A DNA stretch of 64,000 nt. Source: Cycas panzhihuaensis (Eukaryota > Cycadophyta). Made by a program: the position numbers and the translations under genes. The notes under the pieces were generated by a model that did not search any database, was not told where the DNA came from, and saw nothing but the letters and a program-made list of their open reading frames with translations. Positions 13,071 to 24,850 of this stretch are shown one piece after another; within the stretch, counting starts at the first letter, position 1, and every line of letters begins with the position of its first letter. The stretch covers positions 87,179,741 to 87,243,740 of the forward strand of contig CM041465.1 in NCBI GenBank assembly GCA_023213395.1, in the 5' to 3' direction.

Positions 13071-13526
13071 TTGATTCGACCCTTGATAGATTTATTTTCT
13101 AAAAGTTTAAAAAGGACATTAGTCAAATTTTGATGGAAGACATTGTCCTAATAGTCTAATCCTTTTCTTTTCTTGCTTCCTTATTGTTAGGAGGTGATTT
13201 TGCTTAACTTGGGTTTTTTGTTGATCTTTCGTCTTATGTTCTGTTGTTAGATGCGTTCCAGGTACACCCACCTTGTTTCTTCTTAGTTCTTTAATTGTTG
13301 AGAGGAGATGTTGTTTACCCCAAGTTGATCATCTAAATCTTGTTGTTTTTTCTATTATCTTTTCAGATGTAGCATGGATAACATTTATTTTCTGGTATAT
13401 CAAGTTGTTTCTAACTTGTTTCTACCAAACCTTCCCCAATTATGGGTATGATCTCTCACGTACTATATTGTAATATTTTTTGTATCATAATTCAATTTCC
13501 TTTTTATCTATCAAAACAAGAAATAA
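13071..13526 (+). other. LINE A 3' UTR and A-rich tail
   Basis: After the RNase H region the sequence is noncoding and T-rich, ending ATCAAAACAAGAAATAA directly before the second target-site copy. The tail is short and not pure A, as expected for an old insertion. Confidence 0.65.
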
Positions 13527-13542
13527 AACAAATTCCTATCTT
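13527..13542. repeat. Target-site duplication of LINE A, 3' copy
   Basis: AACAAATTCCTATCTT matches 5792-5807 with one mismatch and is followed by the continuation of the interrupted repeat family. Confidence 0.8.
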
Positions 13543-14175
13543 ACAAACTATCAACCATTGCAACTTCAAACATCTTATTACCTTATTTTTAATCTTATAT
13601 TTTTATCACAATTTATCTTCTTGGATTAAAAGATCTGAACAAAATAACTTCTTTATGGGAGGATGGAATATTTTGCATCCACACTCAAATTAAACTAGTG
13701 AAACAAATAACTTGCATTTATTTTTATTTTTATTTATTATTTGATATGAAGAAATGTTTTTTCTTTAGATACTTGCCAAGGCAAGATTTTACTCTATACC
13801 ACACCATACAAGGTTTCGTTAGAGCATAAGCACCTTGAAAAAGGGTCTATCATTTTATTTTCTTTACTAGTTTTTTTAATTATTATTATAACTTATTCTT
13901 TGAGATGATGGAATATTTTTCCTTCCGCAAGATTTTATACTGTTACACCAATAATCATTACCAGAGTAACAACTGACCAAAAAATAATACCAAAGGAAAT
14001 GGTTAAGTTTTAACAAGGTTTCTATAGAGCATAAGCACCTTGAAAAAGGGTCTATCATTTAATTTTCTTTACTAGTTTTTTTAATTATTATTATAACTTA
14101 TTCTTTGAGATGATGGAATATTTTTCCTTCCGCAAGATTTTATACTGTTACACCAATAATCATTACCAGAGTAAC
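13543..14175. repeat. Family copy II, right half, with an internal 162-bp direct duplication
   Basis: The family sequence resumes after LINE A. Inside it, 13809-13970 and 14014-14175 are the same length and differ at only about three bases, far less than the family copies differ from one another. The duplication is therefore much younger than the family, or is an assembly artefact. Confidence 0.8.
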
Positions 14176-17100
14176 TAGTTACTTATCAAGTATAATTTAG
14201 ACTCAATGAATTTACCAAAACCCATAACAACCATGCTTTTTCTTTTTTATGTGAGCACCCATTTTTTGATTAAATGCTCATATCTTAGAATCATTCCTAA
14301 TTATTTTGTATGCATTTATCACCTTTTGATCCTTGTTCTAATGCATCACTTTAAACCCTACTTCATTGCTTAAAAATGCTAATTTGCTCTAGTTCATCAC
14401 TTAAAAGTGTTGCTTTCAACACTTGTGGCCCAATTCCATTTCTTTTTAATACCAATAACAAATTGCTATCTTGCAGATTATTAACCATTGCAATTTCAAA
14501 CACCTTATTCCCTTCTTTTAAAATATTTCATCAAGTTTATTTTCTTGGATTGAAAGATATATCAACAAATAACCCCTTTATGGAAGCATGGAATATCACA
14601 CATCCACATTCAAATTAAATGAATGTGACCAACAACTTGCGTTTCATTTTATTCCAATTTATTGTTTTAATACCAATAACAATTTCTTATCTTGCAAATT
14701 ATTAACCATTGCAACTTCAAACACCTTATTCCCTTTAAAATATTTCATCAAGTTTATCTTCTTTTATTGAAAGATATATCAATAAAATAAACCCTTTATG
14801 AAAGGATGGAATCTCACACATCCACATTCAAATTAAATGAATGTGACCAACAACTTGCATTTAATTTTATTCCAATTTATTGTTTGATATGAATAAATAA
14901 TATTCCTTTAGATTCTTTGTAAAGTAAGATTTTACCTTATACCACCCAATCATGCGTCATCAACAAACTAATCAAAAATAAAACTAGAGGAAATGGTCAA
15001 ATTCCAACAAGGACTCTAGAAACATAGCCCCTTGAAAAAGGATCCCTTATTTATTTTACTTCTTTTTGCCATCCCCCCACCCCACCACAACCTTGTTGCA
15101 ATTTATTCTTTTGACCTGAAGGAAGGAATACTTTCTTCAACAAGATTGTATCCAAGTACACCAATATTCATTACTAAAGTATCTACTCGGTACTCAAGTA
15201 ATTGAAAATAATAGCAAGGGAAATGAGGAATAACCTAAAAACTCAAAACTCAAGTTAACATAACCTCCTTAACATTGTAATAGTTCAAATAACTACTTAT
15301 TAATAAATTAATTAATTACATTACTAATTAATGCAATCAATCTAATTCAATATCTTTCCCCACAGTGTAATTATTGACCTTTGAACTTCTATTGCAAAAT
15401 CCTTGTAAGTGGAGTCCCTATCTTTAAGGTTGTCAAAAAGAATCTATCAATTTTGAGGCATATTTCCAACATAAATAGTTTATCCCATATATATTCCATG
15501 ATTGCAAAGAAATCACTAGTCCAACCTCAAGTTAGGGCCAAAGTCCTACATTTCTCAAGGAACGACCGAACACAAACCAAAGTGATAAACATCTTGGCCC
15601 TCTTATACTACCAAAAAAACTGATAAAAAATTAATTCCCAAAGAGCCACCTAACCCAAACCACAATAATAAAAGCTTTGGGCAACATATACTATTAAAGA
15701 AAAAAAAAATGATGATGAATTAATTCCCAAAGATCCACGTAAGCCAAATTGAAATCATAAAAGTCTTGGGCAACATATACTACTAAAGAAAACAATGAAA
15801 TTTTCTCAACAAACAACCACAACCAAAAGAAAAATGCGAAAAAAGTACAAGTTTCAATTCATAATAACTCCCATCCATCAATTGATAAAAAACCTTGGGC
15901 CTCGTACTCTTAAAAGAAGACAATGAAAAATTAATTCTCAAAGAACCATTGCAAGCTAAGCAAAAATGCAAAATAAATACAAACTCCAAATCATGATCAC
16001 TACTATCCATCAATCAACAAAAATTTTTAAAATGGAGTAAAAACAAGCTACACAGCCCATCCTTCATATAGAAATAAAGAGAAGTCCATTTGTAATATAG
16101 TAGTTTCAAATCAAGTGCGAAAACAATGAGTCAAAATAAATAATTAGGACACCAAATGCACTAATCACAATATACACTTGATAAAATCCTACACAAGTAG
16201 ATCAATAGAAGCAAAAGTGAAATGGTTTTAACATTTCTTGTGCCATTACCATGTACATCAAAACATTAAATAAGAGCAAACACTTCAAACTCAAACTTCA
16301 CAATATCGTGAGTGACAGTAATTTTTAAGATACAAAAAATGTGTAGCATAAACATCTAAAGTTACAACTTTTGTTTTGTTGATCTAAGGCCCTCTATAAT
16401 TCCATTTATTTTCTATTCAGCAAACCTCTAATAAATCCAAGGCACATTGAATTATAGAGCCCACTGAAAACTACTTGTGAACAATTTCAAAATTTTATGC
16501 ATTGACCTTCCTTGCCCTCTCCCTTTGCATGTTACATTTGTTCTAATTTAGCTTACTGATTTGTCATCTCTTCTAACTGAATATATCAATCAAATACAAA
16601 TGGTATCCCCTTTAATAGAAGACTTTGATTGATGCTTTTTCAAACACCCCCATGCTACTTTAGACTTAATCACAAGAAATGACTACTTTCAAAGTTAACT
16701 ATGAATAAACCCATAGTTTACAACAATCAATTTTTGTGCTACATAAGAGGAGATCCAACTTTTATGGAAACCTAGCTAGCACTAAAATATTTTTACAATA
16801 CACAGCACAGCCCAGATCATACAGACTTCCAAAGCCTTCCATACACTACACAAAGTGGAAAATACTAGAATAGAGCGACCCACTACTCAAACAATTACGA
16901 AAATGGAACTAGGGCTCATTCCCCTCACATACAAGAGCTAACAATAATATAAAAGTTCCCTCTAGTATTAAGGTAGCTGCCATAAGAAAACTTGTTATGT
17001 TTATCCATTAAGGTGGCAAATACAACATACATTTTCCAAGAAAAATATGCTTCTATATGAAACATACATATAACAGAAAAATCCATATGCAACATACCAA

Positions 17101-18135
17101 CGTATATGACTAAACTTGAGTTGGCATTACCACACTAAACATACATTTGATGGAATTGCAACGATGATGATGGTGAAAAATATCTCATGATTTGAAATGA
17201 TGTAATGCCACTTGATAGGAAAGCTCGGAAGATGCATTATTAGGTATGCATTTTATGTTATAGATGAAGCGCCACTTTTGCTTGACTATTTCAACAGCCT
17301 TGTTGAACAATAATCCCCCAATCTTGATCATTTGTCGGAAATTTTTGATTAAGGCTAATAAATTGGCATTTGCTAAAAAATCAGAATGTACAAAAAAATA
17401 CCCCCACACGTAATGAAAGGAATAAAAAAAAAACTTCAGTCTTCACCATGCCAAAATGATTCTCAAGACAATTGAATCTCTCACTGGCTGAGAATAATGG
17501 CTCTAAATAAAACCAGGTTTAAAATTTAAGCATTTGGAGTCGACAAAACAATGGCAACTTAAAAATAGGAGACAAACAATAAATAAATAAAAGAATTAAA
17601 ACGCAATAATGCACACTAATATTACAGCATATTTATATGCAGATGGATATATTATATGGCCACTGAAAAATTGAAAACAAACAAACAAATAAATAAAAGA
17701 ACTAAAATACTGCATATTTAAATGCAAATGGATACATAAAATGTTTACTCAAAAATAGAACGCAAACAAAATAAATAAATAAAATAAAAATAATTAAAAT
17801 ATAATAATGCACAATTATATTACTTCATATTTAAATGCAATAGATTCCATAAAAGCTAAACACGTATACTAAAAGGGAAAAATTAAAAACCTCGTTCTCG
17901 GAAAAATAAAATTTAACCCTCGAGTGGCAAACTTCACGTGAATTACAACATAATATTACATCCTAGGACGGTTGAACGTATAGATCCAATTGGACGCATA
18001 AAACTTTGTTCACACGCTTCTTGCAATAAACCGAAACCCTAGTCTATGATGTCCAACCATAGCTGGCGAGCTCAAACTTGGTTGGTATATATGAAAAAAC
18101 GCAAATACACGTTAGCCCAATAAACCCCTACAAAT
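14176..18135. repeat. Segmental duplication, block 1
   Basis: This block aligns along its whole length with 20645-24385. Paired landmarks include TATATTCCATGATTGCAAAG (15488 and 21757), GATCTAAGGCCCT-type text (16381 and 22630) and the AGCTGGCGA phrase (18060 and 24297). The offset stays at about 6.2-6.5 kb. The head belongs to the dispersed family, and the rest (about 15380-18135) occurs only in these two blocks. On the minus strand the right end reads like a gene leader, with CTAGGGTTTCGGTTTATTGCA near 18030. No protein is recognisable. The short minus-strand frame at 17185-17409 is not kept as a protein in block 2. Confidence 0.75.
14447..14886. repeat. Tandem duplication, 221-bp unit
   Basis: Two consecutive units start TAATACCAATAAC at 14447 and 14668 and share the CACACATCCACATTCAAATT phrase. 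The extra unit explains much of the length difference between the two segmental blocks. Confidence 0.8.
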
Positions 18136-19917
18136 GACACTGTCAATCTTACTTCTGCGGCGGGCAACAGTCTGGTCAAATTCTTCCATATGGGCGATTA
18201 AATTTTACTTGGGCGGGCATCGTCATGTTCTGGCATCTTACTTCTGCAAAGCTCTACATCGATAATACTATACTTTGAAGTCGCAATCACAAGATGGCAT
18301 CAGCATCATCGCTTTTTGTGTAGTTTAATTACAAATGAATCCATATTCAGGTTCCCCTTCGGCTAGGGTTTCTGTCCCAGCTCCTGGCGGCACACATCGC
18401 GGATATTTTGGTCCTGTTCTGCAACCCTCTTTTTTGTTAGTGGGCTCCTTTTTGGCTTTTTCATAGCTCTTTCTCAACTGAAGCCACAGTGTCTGCAAAT
18501 TGTGGTCATGGATTTCAAAGGCTTTTGATGTGCAGCGACTACTTTGTAACGGCTTCCTTTTGGACCGTTCTGTTCTGCTGGAGATTTTTAAGACGGGTGG
18601 TGACTGCAAGTTTTTGAAGGTCAGATCACATCCTTATTTTCTGAAACATTTTGCCTCGCGGCTTTGGTCACTTTAGGGGATTACAATTTTGTGGTTTTGA
18701 GCCCCCTCCAAATCTTGAATCCTACATTGGTCTTTAATCTGCAGATCTGTATAAACGCTGAGTTCAGAGGTTTTAGTTGGCGGTGCTTTCGGGACGAGTG
18801 CTACTCATTTTTCTCGTTTATCTCTGAATATCATCTTCTGGGTAGGACTCGTTTCCCGTTTGACACATATTGGGCTTAAATTTCCATCTCAATTTTTTGT
18901 TTTGTTGATTTCTTGTACATCTGAAATTTCTAGTTTATGCAAGATCTGTAATTTGATTTCTTGTCCACATTCGAAACTCTTTTACACTAATTTAATTCTA
19001 AGGGGGGAGGGTTGGGTTTCATCCCTCCTGGTTATTGTTCAAAAAAATTTAACCAGTCAAACAAACTATTAATATGGCACCAAAAAGCCTTTCCAATGCT
19101 CAATGATAACCCAACACATACGTGAAAAATTTATCCTAATATGGGATCCACTATTAAATGGTTGTTGGGTCATGGCAAAACACGAATCTCCAAATTATAC
19201 TCTTTTCAGACTTCTAAACAAAAAGTATATATTTCAGTGACCATGCATTCCCAACCCTGCAAAATTAGACTTGAAAAATGAATCAAAATAGATGGGAGGG
19301 CAAATTAAAATTCAAAGGAGAAACCAACATTAAGTTGGATCTAAAAAGTTTTTATACTGTAATTTTTGCCTCTCAGGACAGAAATAAAGCCTTTAAGAGC
19401 AGACTATACGAACCTGTGGGCCAATTCATGATGCTTTAGACACTTAGTTTTGCTCTGATTAAAGACAACCTCTCAACGAATTCGGCATGGGTTAAACTCT
19501 CCTCTGCCTCTTAGAATTTTGGAACGAAGATACCTCGAGAAATTGGGAATTCCCTGAACACTTACGTTAAAGCTTCAGAGATCACCATGGAAAAACATTA
19601 TACAATTTATGCTAAAATTTGTCTTTCATGAATTTATCAAGTTTCACCCCTGAAGGCAATTGTTCGAATTTGAGAGAAAATGGTGGGAGCAGGTTGACCA
19701 TGAACAGATCCCATTTAAACATTGTATTCGCCATACGCATGGCCACTTGGAAAAAAAAACTCTGTATAAGAGGCCCATGTGGAAGGAGGTGACCGTAGGC
19801 CAAGATGGCTTTCAAAAAGTCAAAAACAAAAATCCCATGGGTTACAAAATATCTATCAAAAAAACTACTTGATGAATCTGTAATGCCAATAACTTTGAAG
19901 CCCTGGATGAAGATGGT
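18136..19917 (+). mobile_element. LINE B: 5' portion of an L1-type LINE (5' UTR and partial ORF1)
   Basis: This copy matches LINE A from about 5985 to 8075. It covers most of the 5' UTR and ORF1 but stops in the middle of ORF1 at the GATGAAGATGGTGG phrase. No ORF2, 3' UTR or A-tail follows. LINEs are normally truncated at the 5' end, so a retained head with a missing tail implies later deletion, rearrangement or overwriting by the tandem array that follows. Before it, host sequence matches the end of block 2 up to AATAAACCCCTA near 18120. Confidence 0.8.
19074..19917 (+). pseudogene. LINE B ORF1 relic (DUF4283 and zinc-knuckle type), 3' truncated
   Basis: The likely start is ATG at 19074. 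Recognisable text runs from the DUF4283 region (LEFWNED-type near 19510, then TMEKHYTIYAK-type near 19590) through EFERKWWEQVDHEQIPF (19666-19718). A GHLE box follows near 19738, then MWKEV, QDGFQKVKNKNP and NNFEALDEDGG. The CCHC zinc knuckle is degraded to a remnant around the GHLE box. Several frameshifts and stops are present. The better-preserved middle makes this copy the guide for reading LINE A ORF1. Confidence 0.75.
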
Positions 19918-20120
19918 GGTGCCCATAAGGAGGTTATTTTATGGATACATCCGTTATGGAAGGATGGATGGAATATTTTGCATCCATATTCAAATTAAAT
20001 TATTTAAATTATTTATAAATTATTGGATGCAGATGGTGGTACCCATAAAGAGATTATTTTGTTGATATTTATTTATAAATTACTAGGATGAAGATGGTGG
20101 TGCCCATAAATAGATTACTT
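19905..20120. repeat. Short tandem array at the broken end of LINE B
   Basis: The phrase GATGGTGGTRCCCATAA followed by a TTATTTTRTKGATA-type segment occurs three times (about 19908, 20030 and 20093). AT-rich spacers resemble the dispersed family. The first half of each unit comes from LINE ORF1 and the second half looks like family sequence, so the unit probably formed at the LINE/family junction and was then amplified. Confidence 0.65.
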
Positions 20121-20640
20121 TGTTGATATGTCCGTTATGAAAAGATGGATGGAATTTTCTGCATCCACATACAAATTAAATTATTTATTTATAAATTAAT
20201 TTATTTAATTCATTCATTTATTTTTATTCCAAATTATTGTTTAATATAAAGGAATATTTTTCCTTTAAATCCTTTGCCAAGGCAAAATATTACCTCATAC
20301 CACCCAATCAGGCATCATCATCAAAGTAATAAAAAAATAATACCAAATAAAATGGTCAAACGCCAACAAAATTTCATTAGAACATAAGCACATTTAGAAA
20401 GGGTCCATCATTTATTTCTTTTTAACAACTCTTTAAAATTATTATTGTAATTTATTTTGTAACATGATGGGATATTTTCCTTTTGGCAAAATTTTATCCT
20501 CCTACACTAAGACATTCAAAAGTAACTACTTCAAATAAATTAAATATATTACTAATGAATATACTAAATCAACTCAAATTCCGACTAAACTATAACAACT
20601 TACAACTTCTATACTTAAAACTTTTGCAATGAATTCCTTG
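20121..20640. repeat. Partial copy of the dispersed repeat family
   Basis: Landmarks in order are the GATGGATGGAATTTTCTGCATCC phrase region, CTTTGCCAAGGCAAAAT, ACCACCCAATCAGGCATC and GGGTCCATCATTTATTTC. These match copy I and the block heads. No coding potential is seen. Confidence 0.65.
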
Positions 20641-20889
20641 TACCTGTTTAGAATGTATATTCCAACCCCCTTTTTTACCTCACCTTTTAATCCCTAACAT
20701 TGATCACTTATTGAATATAATATAGACTAAATGAAATAATCACTAACCGTAACAACTACCTTTTTGATAAAACCCACCCATTTTTTAATTAATTTTGCTC
20801 ATATCTTAAATCACTACATAATATCTTAAATCATCTTTTCATCCTTGTTCTAATGCACCTTCATCGCTTAAAGTGCTAATTTGCTTTAG

Positions 20890-20924
20890 TTCGTCACTTT
20901 AAAGTGTTGCTTTCAAGTGACGAA
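20890..20924. repeat. Short hairpin-forming inverted repeat
   Basis: Arms TTCGTCACTTTAAAG and CTTTCAAGTGACGAA pair over 15 bases with one mismatch around a 5-base loop TGTTG. The corresponding place near 14393 in block 1 lacks the second arm. Confidence 0.6.
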
Positions 20925-21427
20925 GCAACATTTGTGGTCCCAATTTATTAGTCGCTTTAATACCAACAATGAATTCCTATTTTGCAAATTATTAACCATT
21001 GCAACTTCAAATATCTTATTCCCTTCTTTTAAAAATTCATATTTTGCCAAGTTTATCTTGCTTGATTAAAACATGTATCAACAAAATAAACCCTTCACGG
21101 AAAGATGGACCGATTTACATCCAATTAAATGAATGTGCCCAACAGCTTGCATTTACTTTTTATTCCAACTTATTGTTTGATATGAAGAAATAATTTTCCT
21201 TTCGATCCTTAGTAAAGTGAGATTTTACCCTATACCATCCAAACCATGCATCGTCATCAACTCAATTAAATATAAAACTTGAGGAAATGGTCAAATGCCA
21301 CAGCATAGTGCCCTTGGAAAAGGATTCCTTGTTTATTTTACTTAACCCCGATCAAACCCACCCTACTCACTCCCCACCCCAACCCTTGCCTTGAAATTTA
21401 TTCTTTGACCAGGCATTCCTTTGATGA

Positions 21428-21494
21428 GGATTTTATAAATACACCAATAGTCATTACCAAAGGTTTTATAAGTACACCAATAGTCATTACCAAA
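21428..21494. repeat. Tandem duplication, about 34-bp unit
   Basis: The phrase TTTTATAAATACACCAATAG plus TCATTACCAAA occurs twice in a row with one internal substitution. Confidence 0.75.
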
Positions 21495-22734
21495 GTAACT
21501 ACTCATTACCTAGGTAATTGAAAATAATGACAAGAGAAATGAAGAATAACCTAAAAACTCAAAACTCAAGTTAACATAATCTACCTGCCCTAGCAATCTT
21601 TTAAACTACTACTTATTAATAATCAATACAGCAATTTTTTTTTAACTCCCATTGTAAAATCCTTGTGAATGAAGTCCTTATCTTTTTAAGGTTTGTCAAA
21701 AAGAAACTTCAACAATTTTGCAACCTATTTTCAACATAAATAAGTTTACCCCATATATATTCCATGATTACAAAGAAATCACTATTCCAACCTCAAGTTA
21801 GGACCAAAGTCCTCCAATTCTCAAGGAACCACCAAACTCAAACCAAAGTGATACACATCTTGGGCCACATATACTCCTTAATGATTCCCAAGGAGCCACC
21901 AACCCCAAACCAAAATAATAAAAGCCTTATGCAACATATACTACTAAAGAAAAAAATGTTGAAAAATCAATCACCAAAGAATCATCTAACCCAAACCAGA
22001 ATCATAAGAGTCTTGGGCCACATATACTACAAAAACAATAAAATTTTCAGTCACCATAACCAAAAGAAAAATGCAAAATAAATGCAAGTTCCAATTCATG
22101 ATAACTCCCATCCATCAATAAATAAAAGCCTTGGGTCACATACTCTTAAAAACCAACAAAATTTAGTTCTCAAAGAGCTATCACAACCTAAACAAAAGCA
22201 AAATAAATACAACTCCAAATAGTGATCACTCCTATCCAGCCATCACCATTTTTTTTTAAAATAGACTCAAGAAAAATTTTACCCCATCCTTTATGCAGAA
22301 ATGAAGATTAGTCCATGGCCCCCATGTATTATAGCAATTTCAAATAAAGTATAAGAATAGTAAAAGTCAAAACCAGCAACAATTAAGGAACCAAAACATT
22401 GAATTAAAATATACACTAAAAAAAAAATTGCATGGGTAGATCAAAAAAAGCATTTAAATTGTGCTAGAGTGAACTGGTTTAGCACTTCTTGCACCATTAC
22501 CATACAAGTCAAATATTGAACAAAACCAAACACTACAAACTCAAAACTTCACAATAACGAGTAGCAATAATTTTTAAGATACCAAAAATGCCTAGTAAAA
22601 ACATTGAAGGTCAAACATTTTTTCAGTTGATCTAAGAGCCTTTTATAATTCCATTTATTTTCTATTCACCTAGCCTCTCACAGATCTAAGGCACATGCCT
22701 ATTAAAAACTACTTGTGAACAGCACCCTTCTTGC

Positions 22735-22826
22735 CCTCTTTCTCTCTATAAGTTACATTTGTTCTAATTTAGCTTACTGGCCTCTTTCTCTCTATAAGTT
22801 ACATTTGTTCTAATTTAGCTTACTGG
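22735..22826. repeat. Perfect 46-bp tandem duplication
   Basis: Units 22735-22780 and 22781-22826 are identical, beginning CCTCTTTCTCTCTATAAG and ending AGCTTACTGG. Block 1 has one unit near 16515, so the duplication happened after the blocks separated. Confidence 0.85.
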
Positions 22827-24303
22827 TTTGTCATTTCTGGCTAAGTACATTAATCAGATACACATAGTGTTCCCCTTAATAGAAGACTTTGATTACTACT
22901 TTTTCAAACATCCACATGATTCTATAGACCTGGGCACAAGAAATAACTACTTTCCAAGTTAACTATGAATAACCCCTGAGCTTAGGGCAATCAATTTTTG
23001 TCCTGCACAAGAAGAGGTCCAACTTCTACAAAAATTTGGCTAGTACTAGCATATTTTTACAATACACAACCACCCAGCTCAGTCCTGTGTAGACTTCCAA
23101 AGCTTTCCATACACTCTATACACAATGGAAAATGCCAAAATATATCAACCCACTACTCAAGTGGTTGCCAAAACAGAACTAGGACGCATTTCCCTCACAT
23201 ATAAAAGCTAACAATAATATGAAAAATCCTCCAAGTATTAGGGTAACTGCCACAAGAACACTCATTATGTTTATCCATTAAGGTGGCAAATGCAACATAC
23301 ATTTCCCAAGAAGAAAACGCTTTTGTATGAAATATGCATATAACAGAAAAATGCATATGCAACATACCAATGCATATTATTAACTTAAATTGCGACGCCA
23401 CACTAACCATACATTCAATGGGATTGCAACGATAATGGTGGTCAAAATATCTCATCATTTAAAATGATGCAATGCCATAACAGAAAAGTTCAAAAGATAT
23501 TTTTAGGTACATGTTATAGATGATAGGCCACTTCCACTCAACCAGTCCAAAAATCTTGTTGAACAACAATCCCCCAATCTCAATCATTTGTTAAAAAATT
23601 CTAATTAAGGTTGATTAATTGGTATTTGCTAAAATCAAAATCTACAGAAAATCACCCCCATCCATAATGAAACGCAAAAAACATTTCAATCTTCATCATG
23701 CCAAAATAATTCTTAAGCCAATTGAATCTCTCATTGGCTGAGAATAATCAATACAAACAAAACTAGAGCTAATTAGGCATTTGGACTCAACAAAATAATG
23801 GAAACTCAAAATAGGAGACAAACAAAAAAATAAACAAAAGAATTATACTACTGCATATTGACATGCAAATGGATACATTAAATGATTACTAAAAAATTGA
23901 AAACAAATAAATAAATAAAATAACTAAAACGTAATAATCCACACTGCTACTGCGTATTCAAATACAAATGGATACAAAAAATGGTTACTCAAAATAGAAG
24001 GCATATAAAATAAATAAATAAATAAAGGAATTAAAACACAATAACGAACAATTATATTACTTCATATTCAAATGCAATCGGATACATAAAAGCAAAACAC
24101 ATCTACCAAAAGTGAAAAACTAGAACCCTGTTCTTAGGAACATAAAATCTAACCCTCAGCTGGCAAACTTGACGTGAATCACAACATGATATTACATCCC
24201 AGGACGGCCGAACGTATAGATCCAATTGGACACATAAAACTGTGCACACATTCTACCTGCAATAAACCGAAACCCTGTTCTATGAAGTACAACCCTAGCT
24301 GGC

Positions 24304-24347
24304 GAACTCAGCCTTGGTATGTAACGAACTCAGCCTTGGTATGTAAC
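24304..24347. repeat. Perfect 22-bp tandem duplication
   Basis: Two identical 22-bp units lie back to back, starting GAACTCAGCCTTGG and ending TATGTAAC. Block 1 has a single diverged unit near 18070. Confidence 0.85.
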
Positions 24348-24385
24348 AAATCGCAAACACGTTAGAACAATAAACCCCTAAAAAT

Positions 24386-24850
24386 AACAGTAGAAATTTT
24401 CCAAAAGATCCGAAGTGCTGCCTACAGCTTATGCATCTGTAATAATAGTAGTAGTAGTAGTAATAATAATAATAATAATAATAATATTTAGGAAAAAAAC
24501 AAAAACTTAGGGGCTCACCAAAAACAAAACCTCTGTCACGAATTGAGAAACAGAAATAGCTAAAAACAGAAAAGGTTAAAACCCGGAATAACAAACACGC
24601 TACTCATCTAGAAACTATGCATGCGTTCTGCATAGATGACATAACAGAAAAGTTTAACAAAAAGACTCTCGTATTGAACCGAGAACGAGATCAACTACAG
24701 ATCTAAAAGATATGGTCTAAGAAAACCATCTACGGATCAAAAGAACCGCCTATACTTTCATAGATAACAAAATTTATAACAAAAATAAAGAATACATTTC
24801 TCAGGCATTTAGAAAAATTAAGGCCATTAAACATGACGTATGCTTCCTAC
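24386..24850. other. No gene recognised; contains a trinucleotide microsatellite
   Basis: If the neighbouring leader is real, this stretch would be intron on the minus strand. It carries a (TAG)n-(TAA)n tract at about 24441-24487, which creates a false poly-tyrosine frame on the minus strand. Confidence 0.45.
24441..24487. repeat. Trinucleotide microsatellite (TAG)n(TAA)n
   Basis: An AATAATAG start is followed by several TAG units and then about nine TAA units. Confidence 0.9.

Larger units (their letters stand above)
5808..13526 (+). mobile_element. LINE A: near-full-length L1-type non-LTR retrotransposon
   Basis: The element is about 7.7 kb, flanked by a 16-bp target-site duplication and ending in an A-rich tail. 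In order it has a long 5' UTR, an ORF1 relic (DUF4283 plus zinc knuckle type), and an ORF2 relic with endonuclease, reverse transcriptase, zf-RVT and RNase H regions, then a 3' UTR. The order and the terminal RNase H are typical of plant L1-clade LINEs. Many in-frame stops and frameshifts, and changed catalytic residues in both RT and RNase H, make it inactive. LINE B at 18136-19917 is a paralogous copy of its first part, which supports the 5' UTR and ORF1 boundaries. Confidence 0.88.
20645..24385. repeat. Segmental duplication, block 2
   Basis: This is the partner of block 1 (14176-18135). It carries its own private short tandem duplications at 21428-21494, 22735-22826 and 24304-24347, and a private hairpin at 20890-20924. 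Unlike block 1 it continues at the right into a plausible minus-strand promoter and leader (24850-25240). This suggests it is the more complete copy of a minus-strand transcription unit, or of the repeat that carries one. Minus-strand text near 24250-24290 reads AGGGTTTCGGTTTATTGCAG, which could be a splice acceptor. No protein is recognised. Confidence 0.7.

Noticed and set aside
24295-24594. Minus-strand frame with a poly-tyrosine run
   Set aside because: Produced by the (TAA)n microsatellite.
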